From: Elusimicrobiaceae bacterium
GTDB taxonomy: Bacteria > Elusimicrobiota > Elusimicrobia > Elusimicrobiales > Elusimicrobiaceae
DNA: 48,160 nucleotides
Assembly (NCBI GenBank): GCA_016282685.1
Contig: JAEELM010000033.1
Span: 1-48,160, forward strand
Direction: 5' to 3'
The translations under genes were made by a program, and so were the position numbers. Position 1 is the first letter of the stretch; each line of letters starts with the position of its first letter. The notes beneath the pieces are model-generated. The model did no database searches. It saw nothing but the letters and a program-made list of their open reading frames with translations, and had not been told where the DNA came from. This document shows positions 15,201 through 23,267 of this stretch, in pieces.

Positions 15201-17589
15201 CTTAAAATTTGATACTTCTTCCGCCTCATTTGCTTCGGTTTGTACGGACGGAGAATGTTATGCCAACCGAAATTTTAATTCCATGGATTTCAGCCAACAT
15301 CGCCAGTTGCGTTTCTTGTTACACGGTGCCGTGCAGTTGGGGAGTAACACTCCGCTTAATCAAGACGGAACGGAATTTTTCTTAAAAATTGGTACTCAAA
15401 CCAATTACGACAAAGTAATTGTTCCAACGAATTTTACCGGTTGGCGTTTAATTGAATTACAAATGGTGGATACCAATGGAGACGGTATCGCCGATACATT
15501 ACAGAACGTATCGGACGCATCTTATGATGTACGGGTGGAATCTGTTCGTGCTGTAAACGGGTTGTTGAATTTTAGAGAAATTAGTTTGGTTTTGGCCGGG
15601 GTACAACAACAAGAAGGTACTTCCGGTAGTGCCGGGGAAGTGTGGCTCAATGTCATTCACTTGGCTCAAGCTATCCAACTCACAGGTGAAGCTTACAAAG
15701 GACAAGTAGATTTGAAATTGGATGAGTGGGGAAGTGCCGGCGTACGTTATATTCATAAAGACAGCAATTTTGAAACACCTCTTTCGGTTTCCAAACAACA
15801 GGAAACTACGGAAGAAGATTATTATTTGAAGATTAACCGTATCAAAGAATTCCCCATGACAGCGAACTTCAACCGTTCAACGGTTATTACCCCGCTGGTG
15901 ACGGATACTACCGATTATAACACGGTGAGCCTTTTGGATAAAGGAGAAGTAAAACGGGAACGGGCCGTGGTGCGTGGAGAATTTGTAAAAGAAAAATATC
16001 CTACTATTGGTTTGGAATATACGCAAAACAAAACCGATTATCAGTTACTCAAACGCCAGGATGATTCACGGGCCTATGGGGTAACACTCAATCATACGGC
16101 AGGAAGTTTTAAAAACATTGTGGCCGGCTATCATTACATTGATTCGGATGTGCAATATGATACGGCCCGCCACTATGAGAGCGACACTTACTACGATACA
16201 CAGGAAAATACGCAGAAACTGAACATGAAGGCCACTTTCCAACCCAGCAGTTCCTTTCAGTTTACGCCCAGTTATAATTTGACCAAGAGTAAAGAGGAGC
16301 GTACGCATTTTACGATAGGTTCCCGTGACGATTTGCACTATCCCAAAGCCATGACGCAATCTACCGGGTTTAACTCAACTTGGAAGATCTATAAATGGTT
16401 GGCTCCTTCGGTTAGTTACAATATCAGCACGGTGGAAAACAACAATTTAACCGAAAAACAAAGTGTGGACGGTTCCCATTTGTTTGCGGTAGGGGAAGTA
16501 AAAACGGTCAACCGTAATGCAGATGGGGGCGTGTCGCTTACTTTGAACGGAAATGAAATTTTACCCAAGAGTAAATTATTCAATACACTGGTGATGTCGG
16601 CCAGTTACCGTATTCAAGATGCGGATTCCTGGTTGGATGTGGATAGCGGATTTGATTCGCGCAAAGCCTTGTGGCTGCGTGATTCGTTGGGGAATGTGGG
16701 CACCTTCGGCTATCGTCGAAATTTGACGTTGCGCGATACTATTTCCAGTACCCAACGGTGGAATCCGCTTTCACAGTACGATCTAAAGGGAGCGGTTGCG
16801 CCGTTAAAAACATTGTCCATTATTAATAACTTTTCCAAAACGGTACAAAACAACGAACAAACCGGTACGGTTTACGATTCCACCAGCCGTACGTTGCCTG
16901 ACCTAACGGTTTCTATTTCCGATTTGGAAAAAATGTTTTATGCCGGCCGTTGGCTGAGTGCTTCTAATTTGAAATTACGTTATAGCCAAGTGGAGCAAAC
17001 CAATATCGGAACAGACGACCGTTCTTCTACTCAATATGGGGCAGATGTGCGCTTCATGTTATTTAATTACTTTGATACAGTTTTCAATTATACGCATCAA
17101 ACGGTAGATCGAAATGATTTGCGCGCCGGAGCCAGTTTGGAACGGTTAAAGAAAGACGATCTTTCTGCCCAAACTTCCTTTTATATTAAGTCGCTGCGTG
17201 TTACTCCCAAACTTTTGTACGGTGCCACTGAAAAGAGCGTGGCGTTGGGCCGCGCCAGCGAAGACAGCACTTTTTGGACACCCAGTCTCAACTTGCGGTG
17301 GGATTTTAATATCCCGCGCGGATTTAAGCTGCCCTTTATCCATAAAGTGTATAACACAACTAACCGCGTGATTTGGAATACAACTTTTTCTTATACAAAT
17401 AAAAAATCACCGATTGAAGTAAAAGACAACTATCAATTATTTGATTTTGTGTCTTCTTTGGATTATGAGTTTTCGCAAAATTTACGCTTTACGTTATCGG
17501 GCGGATTTACGCTGATGGACCATGCCTATGTAGAGTCCGAAGATTATACCGCTTACAATGTGGCCGCCAATGTTACGGTTCAATTCTAA
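12250..17589 (+). CDS. Giant outer-membrane beta-barrel protein, SprA/Sov-like
   Basis: The 1779-residue protein has a signal peptide (1-23, ending PVAAQ) and ends in the aromatic TVQF expected of BAM-inserted barrels. Features recall SprA/Sov, the type IX secretion translocon. FGDINLSLPGTEF at 193-205 and nearby KQLFGAK resemble the SprA segment that precedes its QSLFGVK motif. Two copies of a DYxIDYxxGxITF motif occur (near 347 and 526), matching the DYTIDYxxGRV motifs of SprA. A mid-protein region reads NGRIDTQDLNGNG and later NTTWQTYSMPVT, as in SprA strand-rich domains. It is shorter than typical SprA (about 2400). From about residue 1190 on it is alternating beta sequence fit for a large barrel. 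No other type IX genes are in the window, so translocase function is inferred. comF follows, overlapping its end. Confidence 0.72.
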   Translation: MKISRLLLACVLLIEFIYAPVAAQTLPYSLVDKDQYSIFEEEQAAKREEELALPEPQDDAQLLRYSNEFWRQAVTSVDGSYELDKAPEPIPDLTLLNPTLSLPLYGTSIALTGRYVLGAKLAGKRFKTDPNSNVTNRNAHSVQMDQQLQLKMQGKILDRVFVDIDYDDKREEEKTISVAYRGKPGELVQLAQFGDINLSLPGTEFITYDKQLFGAKMHLQHKNANLYVIGSQTKGSSKQKRFVGSSVSEIVTVEDIAYKRRVYYDLTFGGNVHPAIKSDGTIVPSIDTTANAHWSSAIGAISPGTEEIYLDSNTTSSDYVPVYKTATDYLGGGDYEAKWQLLTRGVDYTIDYDKGYITFKRSITAASVLAIDYVGTNGTRLSDLGTPNTIKFIKTANDKPVTSEITETANKLELKTFYSIGAQKITQDNGKGNFILQLLDANGQAVANPYFVYPTYVNVDFDSGVFDLAYRLDDPGVYAATPTSSQNQTFKIQYESTVKTYFIEAGIVVQSEIVKLNGVTLARNNDYYIDYTSGFITFYKGEQITENTVIDITYDTTVGADTNNSVIGGRLDYRLFEKVLLGTTLIKEGGEKPTTVPQVGAYSKDILVYGADINGKDIKLAAPLSMDFSAEAAHSERKQNLFGYAMVDSMNDTNEQVAGSRVFRDWRIAANPNGKPNFLDAVHWDTEELPALEINPHSIVSYNEKQQVLVLDYDFTQGQAYTDEVSIVYPISQSGVDLSEKTSFELTLLGEEGGPQVNFTFGNINEDSDNSGGMETACGSGVPKTEDVNCRNSLAPSEDIGWLYTNPDGTQERYNPFAHNTFNYESQPNGRIDTQDLNGNGKFDEEKIPTDGNFGFGGTAIEGMSDNRATNTTWQTYSMPVTFTDKQEWTAVRHLRITLKQGSKLKGRIKIANVALSGTSWNSTVEDPAVFSISGINNVDNRDYEPIFSDTTGDGQRVFNYLYGSVQNFKDITGSTNALDQSLSLKFDTSSASFASVCTDGECYANRNFNSMDFSQHRQLRFLLHGAVQLGSNTPLNQDGTEFFLKIGTQTNYDKVIVPTNFTGWRLIELQMVDTNGDGIADTLQNVSDASYDVRVESVRAVNGLLNFREISLVLAGVQQQEGTSGSAGEVWLNVIHLAQAIQLTGEAYKGQVDLKLDEWGSAGVRYIHKDSNFETPLSVSKQQETTEEDYYLKINRIKEFPMTANFNRSTVITPLVTDTTDYNTVSLLDKGEVKRERAVVRGEFVKEKYPTIGLEYTQNKTDYQLLKRQDDSRAYGVTLNHTAGSFKNIVAGYHYIDSDVQYDTARHYESDTYYDTQENTQKLNMKATFQPSSSFQFTPSYNLTKSKEERTHFTIGSRDDLHYPKAMTQSTGFNSTWKIYKWLAPSVSYNISTVENNNLTEKQSVDGSHLFAVGEVKTVNRNADGGVSLTLNGNEILPKSKLFNTLVMSASYRIQDADSWLDVDSGFDSRKALWLRDSLGNVGTFGYRRNLTLRDTISSTQRWNPLSQYDLKGAVAPLKTLSIINNFSKTVQNNEQTGTVYDSTSRTLPDLTVSISDLEKMFYAGRWLSASNLKLRYSQVEQTNIGTDDRSSTQYGADVRFMLFNYFDTVFNYTHQTVDRNDLRAGASLERLKKDDLSAQTSFYIKSLRVTPKLLYGATEKSVALGRASEDSTFWTPSLNLRWDFNIPRGFKLPFIHKVYNTTNRVIWNTTFSYTNKKSPIEVKDNYQLFDFVSSLDYEFSQNLRFTLSGGFTLMDHAYVESEDYTAYNVAANVTVQF

Positions 17590-18325
17590 TTTATTGTCTT
17601 TTTTGCGCAAAGCCGGGAAATGTTTTTTACACGTTTGGTTTCCGCGGGTTTGCTTTGCTTGTCAAACAGATTTGCCATATGATGAATCGCAACCGCTTTG
17701 TGCCGCCTGTAGGCAACAGCTCACGCTGCCGGGGCCGTTGATTTGCCAACGGTGTGGCGTGGAATTAAAATCGGGCGGTGCACATTGTTTTTCTTGCCGA
17801 GGAAGCAAAGGTGAACAATTTAAGTGCAAATGTATTCGCTCCGCTTTTGTGTTTAACAATTCTTCGCGTGCGTTGGTACATGCCCTTAAATACCAAGGGG
17901 CTGATTACGTGGCTTCATTTATGGGACAAGAAATGGCCCGTTGTTATGCTCGCTTGCCGGAGTTGTCATCTGCCCAAGTGGTAGTGCCGGTGCCGTTGTA
18001 CCCCAAACGCCGACGCAAACGGGGATATAATCAAAGTGAATTGCTGGCTCGTGCCTTTGCCGCCCAAACGGGACTTGTTTTAGATACCCAATGTTTAATT
18101 CGCACGCGTGACACTTGCAGCCAAACTCAATTGGGCCGCCGGGAACGGTTGGAAAATATGAACGGTGCTTTTGTTTGTGTAACACCGCAAACAATCAACA
18201 AAAAAATTGTTTTATTGATAGATGATGTGGCCACTACAGGAGCTACCCTAGAGGGGTGTGCCCGGGCATTACGCCAAGCGGGAGCCAAACGTGTGTTGGC
18301 CTATACCTTTGCACGGGAAAATTAA
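17558..18325 (+). CDS. comF: ComF family phosphoribosyltransferase-like protein
   Basis: The 255-residue protein has an N-terminal zinc-finger region with Cys pairs (CFAC, CAAC, CQRC, CFSC at about 32-78) and a C-terminal phosphoribosyltransferase fold. The latter shows VVVPVPLYPKRRRKRGYNQSE, typical of ComF, and the PRPP loop LLIDDVATTGATL. In naturally transformable bacteria ComF helps single-stranded DNA enter the cytoplasm; many non-competent bacteria also carry it. The start lies within the end of the SprA-like gene (32-nt overlap); ATG at 17570 is an equally possible start. It meets radC tail to tail with a 4-nt overlap. Confidence 0.87.
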   Translation: MWPPMLRFNSNLLSFLRKAGKCFLHVWFPRVCFACQTDLPYDESQPLCAACRQQLTLPGPLICQRCGVELKSGGAHCFSCRGSKGEQFKCKCIRSAFVFNNSSRALVHALKYQGADYVASFMGQEMARCYARLPELSSAQVVVPVPLYPKRRRKRGYNQSELLARAFAAQTGLVLDTQCLIRTRDTCSQTQLGRRERLENMNGAFVCVTPQTINKKIVLLIDDVATTGATLEGCARALRQAGAKRVLAYTFAREN

Positions 18326-19008
18326 ATATCTCCCTGCGTGCGCATACTGTAGTAATTATTTTTCCCGATAATAATGTGGTCACGTACCGCAATGGAAAAT
18401 AATCGGGCGGCGGCAATAGTATCTTTTGTCCAAGCAATATCTTGTTTGGAAGGATAGGCATTCCCAGACGGGTGGTTATGCACTAAAATAATAGAGGCGG
18501 CTTTTGCGGTTAATGCCGTTTCTATAATTTTACGCGGGGTGACGGCTACCCGGTCAATTAACCCGGAGGATAGCACTTGCGTTCCTATCAGCGTGTTGCG
18601 TACGGATAAAAAGATAACTTCCAGACATTCTTCCTTTTTACCGGCCAAAGAAGCTTTACAATAGTTTAATAATTGTTGGGGAGAAGAGATTTCCACATTT
18701 CCTTTTACTTCTCCCAAAGAGTAACGTTTGAAAACAGCGCGGATTAGTTTTAAGAAATGGGCCGCATTGGGGCCGATACCGGGCACTTGGACCAACTGTT
18801 GCGGGGTTGCGTCTAAAATATCGGCCAATGTGCCGAATTTTTTGAGCAACGCCCATGCCAACGGCTTGGTATCTTTCCGGGCAATAACATAAGTTAATAA
18901 TAGTTCCAATACTTCGTGATCTAAAAAGGGATCCAAGCCCGTAGAAATAAATTTTTCACGCAGACGTTGTCGGTGACCTTGATGTGGTGCAGTTGTCTTG
19001 TTAGGCAT
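18322..19008 (-). CDS. radC: RadC family JAB/MPN-domain protein
   Basis: The 228-residue protein has an N-terminal helix-hairpin-helix region (VPGIGPNAAHFL at about 75-86) and a C-terminal JAMM metalloprotease-like domain. The latter's metal motif is VHNHPSGNAYPSKQD, with His177, His179 and Asp190. RadC was named for DNA repair, but its biochemical role is unsettled. Length is normal. The stop overlaps the comF stop by 4 nt with no terminator between. A TATAAT hexamer on the minus strand at 19024-19029 and an AAGGA site before the ATG give a conventional leader. Confidence 0.9.
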   Translation of the reverse strand: MPNKTTAPHQGHRQRLREKFISTGLDPFLDHEVLELLLTYVIARKDTKPLAWALLKKFGTLADILDATPQQLVQVPGIGPNAAHFLKLIRAVFKRYSLGEVKGNVEISSPQQLLNYCKASLAGKKEECLEVIFLSVRNTLIGTQVLSSGLIDRVAVTPRKIIETALTAKAASIILVHNHPSGNAYPSKQDIAWTKDTIAAARLFSIAVRDHIIIGKNNYYSMRTQGDI

Positions 19009-19023
19009 AATGAGTCCTTTTTT

Positions 19024-19048
19024 ATTATACTGTTTTTAATGGTACAAT
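19024..19048. promoter_or_regulatory. Divergent -10 boxes of radC and lpdA
   Basis: TATAAT on the minus strand (19024-19029) faces radC, and TACAAT on the plus strand (19043-19048) faces lpdA. Both give leaders of some 10-25 nt with a ribosome binding site, unlike the leaderless set. Confidence 0.5.
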
Positions 19049-19076
19049 AGGTATATATTTCGGCAAGAGGTTGGTT

Positions 19077-20408
19077 ATGAAAAAAATTGTAGTAATCGGT
19101 GGAGGCCCGGGGGGATATCCGGCCGCATTAAAAGCAGCTGCATTGGGGGCGCAAGTAACGCTTATTGAGAAAAAACACTTGGGCGGCGTGTGCCTTAATT
19201 GCGGATGCATTCCCTCTAAATCTTTTTTGCAACAAGCCCACCGTTATCAAATTGCACGTGAAGAAGGCTTTACGGGCGTTCCCGATTTTGAAAAAATCAA
19301 ACGTACGCAGCAGACTGCCACACAAAAGTTAGTACAGGGAATTTCTTTTTTACTTAAAAAAGCCGGTGTGACGGTAGTACAAGGGGAAGGCTCTTTGAAA
19401 GATGAACATACCGTAAGCGTACGCTTGCCTTCGGGAGAAGAAAAGATTTTACAAGCCGACGGTATCATTTTAGCGGTTGGGTCCGAATCTTTTTTACCGC
19501 CTCCGTTAGACCGTTTCAAAGACCAAATTTATGATAATTCCAATTTTTTCACTTTACCCGCTTTGCCCAAAACACTGGCCATTGTAGGGGGAGGTGTAAT
19601 CGGTTGCGAAATGGCCGACTGCATGCAATCTTTGGGAGTAGAAGTCCATTTGATTGAAATGCAACCGCGCCTGTTGCCGTTGGAAGATGAAAGTGCTTCA
19701 CGCGTTTTAACGCAATCTTTTACCAAACGTTCTGTTGCCTTACATTTGGGAGTTCGCGTGACGGAAATGGAACGTGCAAACGGGAAATTCACGCTCACCC
19801 TTTCCGACGGAAAATCTTTACAGGTGGAAGCTGTATTAGCTGCAGTAGGGCGTGCAGTACATGCGGAAAATTTAGGGCTTGAAACCATTGGCGTAACTGC
19901 CACACGCAAGGGAGTAACGGTCCAGGCGCAAACCTTACAATTAAAAGACAATATTTATGCAGTGGGGGATATGAACGGATTGTGCTTGTTGGCTCACGCC
20001 GCTACACGCCAGGGGGAAGTGGCTGCCAGTAATTTGTGCGGAGTCCCTGCCGTGTATGACAATGCGCAAGTGCCGCGGGCCATTTATACGTCACCCGAAA
20101 TTGCCAGCGTGGGGTTAAGCCGTACACAATTGCAAGAGCAGCAGATTAATTTCAAAAGCCATAAATCTTTTTTGTTGGCAAACGGCCGTGCGGTAGCACA
20201 AGGGCAAACCACCGGCTTTGTTGAAATTTTCAGTCACGCCCAAACGGAACGTTTATTGGGGGCCGTATTGGTAGGAGCACAAGTTACCGAATGGATTCAT
20301 GTTTTTAATGTAGCGCTATCGGCCGGAATGACCGTTCCCCAATTGAAAAATGTTATTTTCGCCCATCCCACATTGGCTGAAAGTATAGGCGAGGCTCTGC
20401 GCGCATGA
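19077..20408 (+). CDS. lpdA: Dihydrolipoyl dehydrogenase-like flavoprotein
   Basis: The 443-residue class I pyridine nucleotide-disulfide oxidoreductase has an FAD-binding GGGPGGYPAA (8-17) and the redox pair Cys39/Cys44 in GGVCLNCGCIPSK. The NAD-binding region is GGGVIGCEMAD, the second FAD motif is YAVGDMNG, and the C-terminal catalytic segment is AHPTLAESI. It reoxidises dihydrolipoamide of 2-oxoacid dehydrogenase or glycine cleavage complexes. An additional Cys42 sits between the redox pair, where Val is usual. I begin at the ATG at 19077, which has AAGAGG upstream, rather than a TTG two codons earlier. trmJ overlaps its stop as ATGA. No E1/E2 genes are adjacent. Confidence 0.9.
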   Translation: MKKIVVIGGGPGGYPAALKAAALGAQVTLIEKKHLGGVCLNCGCIPSKSFLQQAHRYQIAREEGFTGVPDFEKIKRTQQTATQKLVQGISFLLKKAGVTVVQGEGSLKDEHTVSVRLPSGEEKILQADGIILAVGSESFLPPPLDRFKDQIYDNSNFFTLPALPKTLAIVGGGVIGCEMADCMQSLGVEVHLIEMQPRLLPLEDESASRVLTQSFTKRSVALHLGVRVTEMERANGKFTLTLSDGKSLQVEAVLAAVGRAVHAENLGLETIGVTATRKGVTVQAQTLQLKDNIYAVGDMNGLCLLAHAATRQGEVAASNLCGVPAVYDNAQVPRAIYTSPEIASVGLSRTQLQEQQINFKSHKSFLLANGRAVAQGQTTGFVEIFSHAQTERLLGAVLVGAQVTEWIHVFNVALSAGMTVPQLKNVIFAHPTLAESIGEALRA

Positions 20409-21109
20409 ATTTTTGTGTAATTTTAGTTCGTCCGCGCGATCCTAATAACATTGGGGCCTGTGCCCGCGCCATGAGCAATTTTGGACTCAGTGATTTGCGC
20501 GTGGTGGAGCCGTTCGCTCCTGTCTGGCGCGAGGCCACCAGTGCCGTGGGGGCCGGGGACATTATGCAAAACGCCAAACAACTGGACAGTTTGGATGAAG
20601 CCTTGCACGATACTACGTTTTCTTTGGCAGCTACAGCCTTGCGCAACCGCGGTATTGTGCAAGAAGTGATTACACTTCCCCATTTAAACGAGCGTCTCAA
20701 AGAATTGCCAACACAAAAAGTAGCTTTGGTTTTTGGAAACGAAAAAACAGGGCTTAGCAACGAAGATATCGAACGTTGTGATGCCATTTTGAACATTCCC
20801 ACCGTGGCCAAGCAACCCTCTATTAATTTGGCACAGGCCGTTATTTTAACATGCTATGAACTTTCTCGCCGGGATGATTTTACGCCGCTTCGCAGTGTAA
20901 ACGAAACGGAAGATCAGCCTACGGACCGGCAACGGGAGATGTTTTTAAACGCAGTAGAAAAACTTTGCGAAAAAACAGATTTGCGTAACGATTTATCTTT
21001 GACGCAACGCAAATCTTTTTTACGCCAAATGTGTGCACGTCATCCGCTCTCTACGGTGCAATTATTCTTTTTGAAAACGCTGGTGGACCGCTTAAACCAA
21101 CGGTTATAG
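20405..21109 (+). CDS. trmJ: tRNA/rRNA 2'-O-methyltransferase, TrmJ-like (SPOUT family)
   Basis: The 234-residue protein is a SPOUT-fold methyltransferase. It has the motif 1 VRPRDPNNIGACARAMSNFG near the N-terminus, motif 2 LVFGNEKTGL and motif 3 IPTVAKQPSINLAQAV, which together form the knotted SAM site. The C-terminal extension is typical of TrmJ, which methylates position 32 of tRNAs; another tRNA or rRNA target is possible. Its start overlaps the lpdA stop as ATGA, so the pair is one transcript despite unrelated functions. Confidence 0.88.
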   Translation: MNFCVILVRPRDPNNIGACARAMSNFGLSDLRVVEPFAPVWREATSAVGAGDIMQNAKQLDSLDEALHDTTFSLAATALRNRGIVQEVITLPHLNERLKELPTQKVALVFGNEKTGLSNEDIERCDAILNIPTVAKQPSINLAQAVILTCYELSRRDDFTPLRSVNETEDQPTDRQREMFLNAVEKLCEKTDLRNDLSLTQRKSFLRQMCARHPLSTVQLFFLKTLVDRLNQRL

Positions 21110-21140
21110 CGGCTAAAGGTAGTTTCTTCTCCCTAGCCGC
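21109..21140 (+). other. Inverted repeat between trmJ and buk
   Basis: GCGGCTA (21109-21115) and TAGCCGC (21134-21140) form a perfect 7-bp stem with an 18-nt loop, starting on the last base of the trmJ stop codon. No T-run follows at once, so it may be a weak terminator or an mRNA-stabilising hairpin rather than a strong stop. Confidence 0.5.
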
Positions 21141-21157
21141 CCCGGCTTATATTTTGC

Positions 21158-21163
21158 TAAAAT
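21158..21163 (+). promoter_or_regulatory. Candidate -10 box of buk (near-leaderless start)
   Basis: TTTTGCTAAAAT is followed by nine bases and the ATG at 21173. The preceding TTTTGC matches the sequence before the lptF box. Confidence 0.45.
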
Positions 21164-21172
21164 AAAGTAGGT

Positions 21173-22282
21173 ATGGCATACAATATTCTTGTCATTAATC
21201 CGGGGTCCACTTCTGACGATATCGGTTACTATCGCGGCAATAAAGCCGTGTTTGAAGTAACTGTCCGCTACTCCATGACAGATTTAGAGCCTTACGAAGG
21301 GAAAAACGTAACGGATCAAATTCCCTTGCGCCGCAAATTAATTTTAGATTACCTGTTAGACCATAACGTTCCGCTTAAAGAAATCAATGCTGTTATTGGA
21401 AGAGGCGGATTATTGCACGCTTTGGAAGGCGGTGTTTATGCCGTCAACGAACCCATGATGAAAGATTTAACGGTAGGAAAATACGGCAGCCATGCCAGTA
21501 ATTTAGGCGGTATTTTGGCGCACGATATTGCCAAATATGCCGGTTGCCCCAGTTTTATTGCTAACCCTGTTATTGTAGATGAATTAGAACCGGTGGCACG
21601 CTATTCCGGCATGCCGGAGAATCCGCGAATTTCCATTTTTCACGCACTTAGTCAAAAACGTGTAGCGCGTTTGATTGCCGGTAAACGCGGTAAAACTTAC
21701 GAAGAAGTCAATTGCGTAGTTTGCCATGGCGGCGGGGGCGTTTCTGTTGGAGCACACCGCAAGGGACGCGTGATAGATGTAACGAACGGTTTTGAAGGAG
21801 ACGGCCCCATGACCCCTCAACGTAGCGGTTCTACTCCTGGGTCTAAACTGGTGCAGATGTGTTTTTCCGGCAAATATACGGAAGAAGAAATTCGTTTTAA
21901 AATGCGCGGCAAGGGGGGGCTTGTGGCATACACGGGTACGTCAGACGTAAAAGAATTGGAAGAATATATCTCCAAAGGAAAGAAACGTCCCGGCAGTTTA
22001 ATTACTTGTTCCCGTGCGGAAGCTAAACTGGCGTTGGAAGCATTGATTTACCAACTTTCCAAAGCGATAGGTGAAATGGCCGTTGTGTTGGAGGGGAAAG
22101 TAGATTTTATTGCGTTGACCGGAGGGTTAATGCATAGCCAATATATTCCGCAACGTATCAGTGAATATGTAGGCTGGATTGCTCCGCTATATGTGTTCCC
22201 GGGTAGTGAAGAAAAAGATGCCCTGCGCGAAGCTGCCCGTCGTGCATTGGAAAACCCGAAAATTGTAAAACAATATAACTGA
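21173..22282 (+). CDS. buk: Butyrate kinase family protein
   Basis: The 369-residue ASKHA-fold kinase resembles butyrate kinase (acetokinase family). It has the N-terminal phosphate loop INPGSTS, GRGGLLHALEGGVYAVN with the conserved Arg, VCHGGGGVSVGAH, and TPQRSGSTPG. The next gene, ptb, supports the assignment: together they convert an acyl-CoA to the free acid with ATP gain. Butyrate, isobutyrate or branched chains are possible. Where other family members have STSTK, this one has STSDD, so the usual active-site Lys (Lys14 in acetate kinase numbering) is Asp16. Whether it is active is therefore open. Confidence 0.88.
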   Translation: MAYNILVINPGSTSDDIGYYRGNKAVFEVTVRYSMTDLEPYEGKNVTDQIPLRRKLILDYLLDHNVPLKEINAVIGRGGLLHALEGGVYAVNEPMMKDLTVGKYGSHASNLGGILAHDIAKYAGCPSFIANPVIVDELEPVARYSGMPENPRISIFHALSQKRVARLIAGKRGKTYEEVNCVVCHGGGGVSVGAHRKGRVIDVTNGFEGDGPMTPQRSGSTPGSKLVQMCFSGKYTEEEIRFKMRGKGGLVAYTGTSDVKELEEYISKGKKRPGSLITCSRAEAKLALEALIYQLSKAIGEMAVVLEGKVDFIALTGGLMHSQYIPQRISEYVGWIAPLYVFPGSEEKDALREAARRALENPKIVKQYN

Positions 22283-22310
22283 TTTTAACTTACTTGAAGG
22301 AGAATTGTAT

Positions 22311-23228
22311 ATGAAATTCAACAGTTTTGCGGATTTGATTAACCAAGTAAAAGGCAAATCAAACCGTGTAGTCGTACCGGGGGCCAATAATAAAGAAGCC
22401 CTTACTGCCATTAAAATGGCGGATGAAAACGGGCTTATTTCCCACGGTATTTTGATCGGTCCTTTAGCGGCTGTGAAAGAAATGGTAGCACAAGTGGGGC
22501 TCAATGAAAGCAAATTTGAATTTATTGATTGCGAAGATGTTCCCACTATGTGCAAATTGGCAGTTGACCAAATTTTAGCGGGCAAAGGGGATTTTTTAAT
22601 CAAAGGGTTGGTAGATACCAAATACTACATGAAAGCCATTTTGAATAAAGAAGCTCACCTGGTACCGGAAGGGGCGTTGCTCTCTCACTTTGTGCTTTTC
22701 AGCACGCCCAAATACAGAAAACCGTTTGCCGTTACGGATTCTGCCGTTGTGATTGCGCCGACTCTGGAACAAAAAGTAAAAATTATTAATAACGCCGTTG
22801 ACACCATGCATAAATTGGGGCTTGATAATCCCAAAGTAGCCTGTGTTTGCCCGGTAGAAAAAGTAAATGAAAAAATTCCCAGCACGGTGGAAGCCGCTGC
22901 TTTAGAGCAAATGAACAAAGAAGGGAAAATTACCGGTTGTGTGGTGGAAGGGCCGTATGATTTCTATATTTCCATGAGCCAAGAACGCGCCAAAGAAAAA
23001 GGGATTACCGGCAAAGTAGTAGCCGGAGATGCAGATATTTTAATGCTGCCGGATTTGGATGCGGCCAACCCGCTCTATAAAGCGTTGGCTTTCTTCGGGG
23101 CCGATATGGAAGCAGCCGCAGTGCTTGTGGGGCCGAAAATCCCGGTCATCTTGCCTTCCCGTGCCGACGATCCGAAAGTTAAACTCAACGCCATTGCGTT
23201 GTGTTCTTTCTTAAAAGATCAAAAATAA
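22311..23228 (+). CDS. ptb: Phosphate butyryltransferase family protein
   Basis: The 305-residue protein belongs to the phosphate acetyl/butyryltransferase family. It shows the N-terminal NRVVVPGANNKEAL, LVDTKYYMKAILNKE, SHFVLFSTPKY and the C-terminal GPKIPVILPSRADD. It exchanges CoA of an acyl-CoA for phosphate, feeding butyrate kinase, whose gene lies just upstream (28-nt gap). I start at the ATG at 22311 with AAGGAG nine bases upstream, not at an in-frame TTG two codons before. A strong terminator follows the stop. Confidence 0.92.
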   Translation: MKFNSFADLINQVKGKSNRVVVPGANNKEALTAIKMADENGLISHGILIGPLAAVKEMVAQVGLNESKFEFIDCEDVPTMCKLAVDQILAGKGDFLIKGLVDTKYYMKAILNKEAHLVPEGALLSHFVLFSTPKYRKPFAVTDSAVVIAPTLEQKVKIINNAVDTMHKLGLDNPKVACVCPVEKVNEKIPSTVEAAALEQMNKEGKITGCVVEGPYDFYISMSQERAKEKGITGKVVAGDADILMLPDLDAANPLYKALAFFGADMEAAAVLVGPKIPVILPSRADDPKVKLNAIALCSFLKDQK

Positions 23229-23232
23229 TCAG

Positions 23233-23264
23233 CCGGGGGCGGTCGACCCGCCCCCCTGTTTTTT
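23233..23264 (+). terminator. Intrinsic terminator after ptb
   Basis: GGGGGCGG and CCGCCCCC form a perfect stem around GTCGAC-type loop bases, followed by TGTTTTTTG. The T-run ends three or four bases before the ATG of the peptidase gene, an unusually close spacing. Confidence 0.88.
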
Positions 23265-23267
23265 GTT

